Positions 62,857 to 64,000 of a stretch of DNA of 64,000 nucleotides are shown here, piece after piece (positions within the stretch are counted from its first letter, which is position 1; every line of letters starts with the position of its first letter). The position numbers and the translations under genes were made by a program. The notes below the pieces were generated by a model. The model did no database searches and had not been told where the DNA came from. It was given only the letters and a program-made list of their open reading frames with translations. The stretch is from Bacillota bacterium (GTDB taxonomy: Bacteria > Bacillota > Clostridia > Tissierellales > Sedimentibacteraceae): NCBI GenBank assembly GCA_023386345.1, contig JAEWJT010000014.1:1-64000 (forward strand), in the 5' to 3' direction.

Positions 62857-64000
62857 ATGAAGAGCTTACATTCTCAAGTATCATTGTATATTATGACTAT
62901 CGTGCTTGTCATAGTTATACTTGTCAGCTTGCTTGCTAATAGAGTAGTAAATAAACAATTTGAAGAGTATATCATTAGTCAAGAACAAGTACGTCGTGAA
63001 AGAATTATTGAAGATTTACAAAAATTATATAATGGTATGACTAAGAGCTGGAACTCGGATTATTTACATGCACTAGGGATGTATTCTCTGTATGATGGTT
63101 ATTTTATGTCTGTTTATGATTATTCCGGAAAGATGATTTGGGATGCGGAAATTCATGATATGACACTATGCAGGCAAATTATGGAAGACATAACGCAGCG
63201 TATGGATCAGATGAAAAATAAAGGTGGTTTTAAAACTTATTCCTATGATTTGATGCAGGGAAGTCAAAAAATTGGTACAGTTTCAATCAAAGCATATGGA
63301 CCATATTTTCTTAAAGAAAATGAATTTCAGTTTGTCAATTCGTTAAATGCTATTTTCCTTGCAATTGGGTTAGTTTCTTGTGCTGTATCAATTGTTGCCG
63401 GAGGAATTTTAGCTAGAAAAATAGCACGACCAATTACTAAAACAGCTGAAATAGCAAAACAAATATCTAGTGGAGATTATAGAATTCGGTTTGAGAGTAG
63501 AACAAAAACAAAGGAGCTAAATACTCTTATATCATCAATTAACAATATGGCAAATGCCTTAGACAGGCAGGAGCAATATCGAAAGCAGCTGACTGCTGAT
63601 ATAGCTCATGAGCTTCGTACACCGCTTACAGCAATTCGTTCACATTTAGAAGCTATGGCAGAAGGACTTTGGGATGCTACTCCAGAAAGATTGAACAGTT
63701 GTGTTGAAGAAGTAAAAAGGCTCAGTAGTTTAGTCGTTGACTTAGACCGTCTGGCAAAGCTTGAACAGGAAAATGTAAAGCTATATACTTCTGATGTTGA
63801 TTTACTTGAAATCACACAAACTGTCTGCAATAATTTTGAAAAAGAGGCTCATAATAAAAATATAGTTATAAGCAATGAAGGAGTTAATTGCAACATTTTC
63901 GCTGATAAAGACAGAATTATCCAAGTAATAACTAATCTGCTATCAAATGCTATTAAGTATACACCGAATGGAGGGCATATACAAGTTCAGATAAAGGATA
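62857..64000 (+). CDS. Sensor histidine kinase (BaeS-like, partial at window end)
   Basis: 381 codons are visible and the frame is still open at the edge. Two membrane helices (about 10-28 and 165-190) flank a sensor of about 135 residues that would face outward. A HAMP domain (about 190-235) leads to the phospho-acceptor His in LTADIAHELRTPLTAIRSH (about 250) and the N-box QVITNLLSNAIKYTPNGG (about 358). The G-boxes lie beyond the window. GGAGGGAG precedes the ATG. The sensor has no evident His/Met/Cys metal site apart from one Cys. Confidence 0.92.
   Translation, partial: MKSLHSQVSLYIMTIVLVIVILVSLLANRVVNKQFEEYIISQEQVRRERIIEDLQKLYNGMTKSWNSDYLHALGMYSLYDGYFMSVYDYSGKMIWDAEIHDMTLCRQIMEDITQRMDQMKNKGGFKTYSYDLMQGSQKIGTVSIKAYGPYFLKENEFQFVNSLNAIFLAIGLVSCAVSIVAGGILARKIARPITKTAEIAKQISSGDYRIRFESRTKTKELNTLISSINNMANALDRQEQYRKQLTADIAHELRTPLTAIRSHLEAMAEGLWDATPERLNSCVEEVKRLSSLVVDLDRLAKLEQENVKLYTSDVDLLEITQTVCNNFEKEAHNKNIVISNEGVNCNIFADKDRIIQVITNLLSNAIKYTPNGGHIQVQIKD

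Noticed and set aside
1..64000. CRISPR arrays and tRNA genes
   Set aside because: No regularly spaced repeats and no T-arm/acceptor pattern other than that of tmRNA were noticed on reading; a tool-based scan was not possible.

Overview
The window is AT-rich DNA from an anaerobic, Gram-positive, Clostridia-like bacterium (Firmicutes; a Tissierellia or related lineage is plausible but not provable here). The signs are strong AGGAGG-type ribosome sites, frequent GTG/TTG starts, an S-layer-anchored exoenzyme, a glycyl-radical enzyme tail, a flavodiiron protein, a membrane pyrophosphatase and a tmRNA next to smpB and rnr.

Bases 1-22000 look like stable core genome: the tail of a glycyl-radical enzyme; a large secreted SLH/M6 metalloprotease; the lower-glycolysis block gap, pgk-tpiA (one fused polypeptide), gpmI and eno; an NhaC antiporter; secG; a K+-dependent pyrophosphatase; a hydrolase/MurF-like/Ddl cell-wall group; and rnr, smpB and ssrA. 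Trigger-type enzymes of lower glycolysis sit together and were probably expressed together, while hppA and NhaC suggest cation-based bioenergetics.

Downstream of ssrA the sequence becomes accessory and eroded. It holds an IS1182-type transposase scrap, an XRE regulator, a flavodiiron protein and a decayed metN-like gene. From about 25.9 to 32.8 kb a block with visibly higher G+C carries an element-type HTH protein, a two-component/FtsX-ABC antimicrobial-peptide-type module that has suffered a deletion joining the kinase to the permease, and a MarR/MATE pair with a structured leader.

Bases 33.3-41.6 kb contain two direct copies of a predicted surface/exosporium-like beta-rich protein gene. 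The first copy is frameshifted. They flank a GrpB-methyltransferase fusion and a pstSCAB operon ending in a HAD protein. From 42.3 to 48.2 kb there is an lrgB remnant, a HAD phosphatase, a FadR/GntR regulator, and a regulator/ABC/kinase module followed by a small membrane protein and a Cys-rich KTR protein of the kind found on conjugative elements.

Bases 48.5-58.1 kb are a mix of small-molecule and defence/repair genes: a hydrolase, a lipoprotein, an unusual Fpg/Nei-like protein with GNAT and UDG-like neighbours, a YeiH/LysR divergent pair, a 39-residue protein with 14 cysteines, and two antibiotic-kinase-like proteins around an Imm-5-like protein. The window ends with a metal-handling group (HMA-SafE-cupredoxin fusion, a 38-residue membrane peptide, a DUF2318 protein) followed by a two-component pair whose kinase runs off the edge. 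No CRISPR array or tRNA gene was recognised. The most unusual points are the duplicated, frameshifted surface gene, the Cys-rich microprotein, the metal module with its microprotein, and the divergent Fpg-like enzyme.
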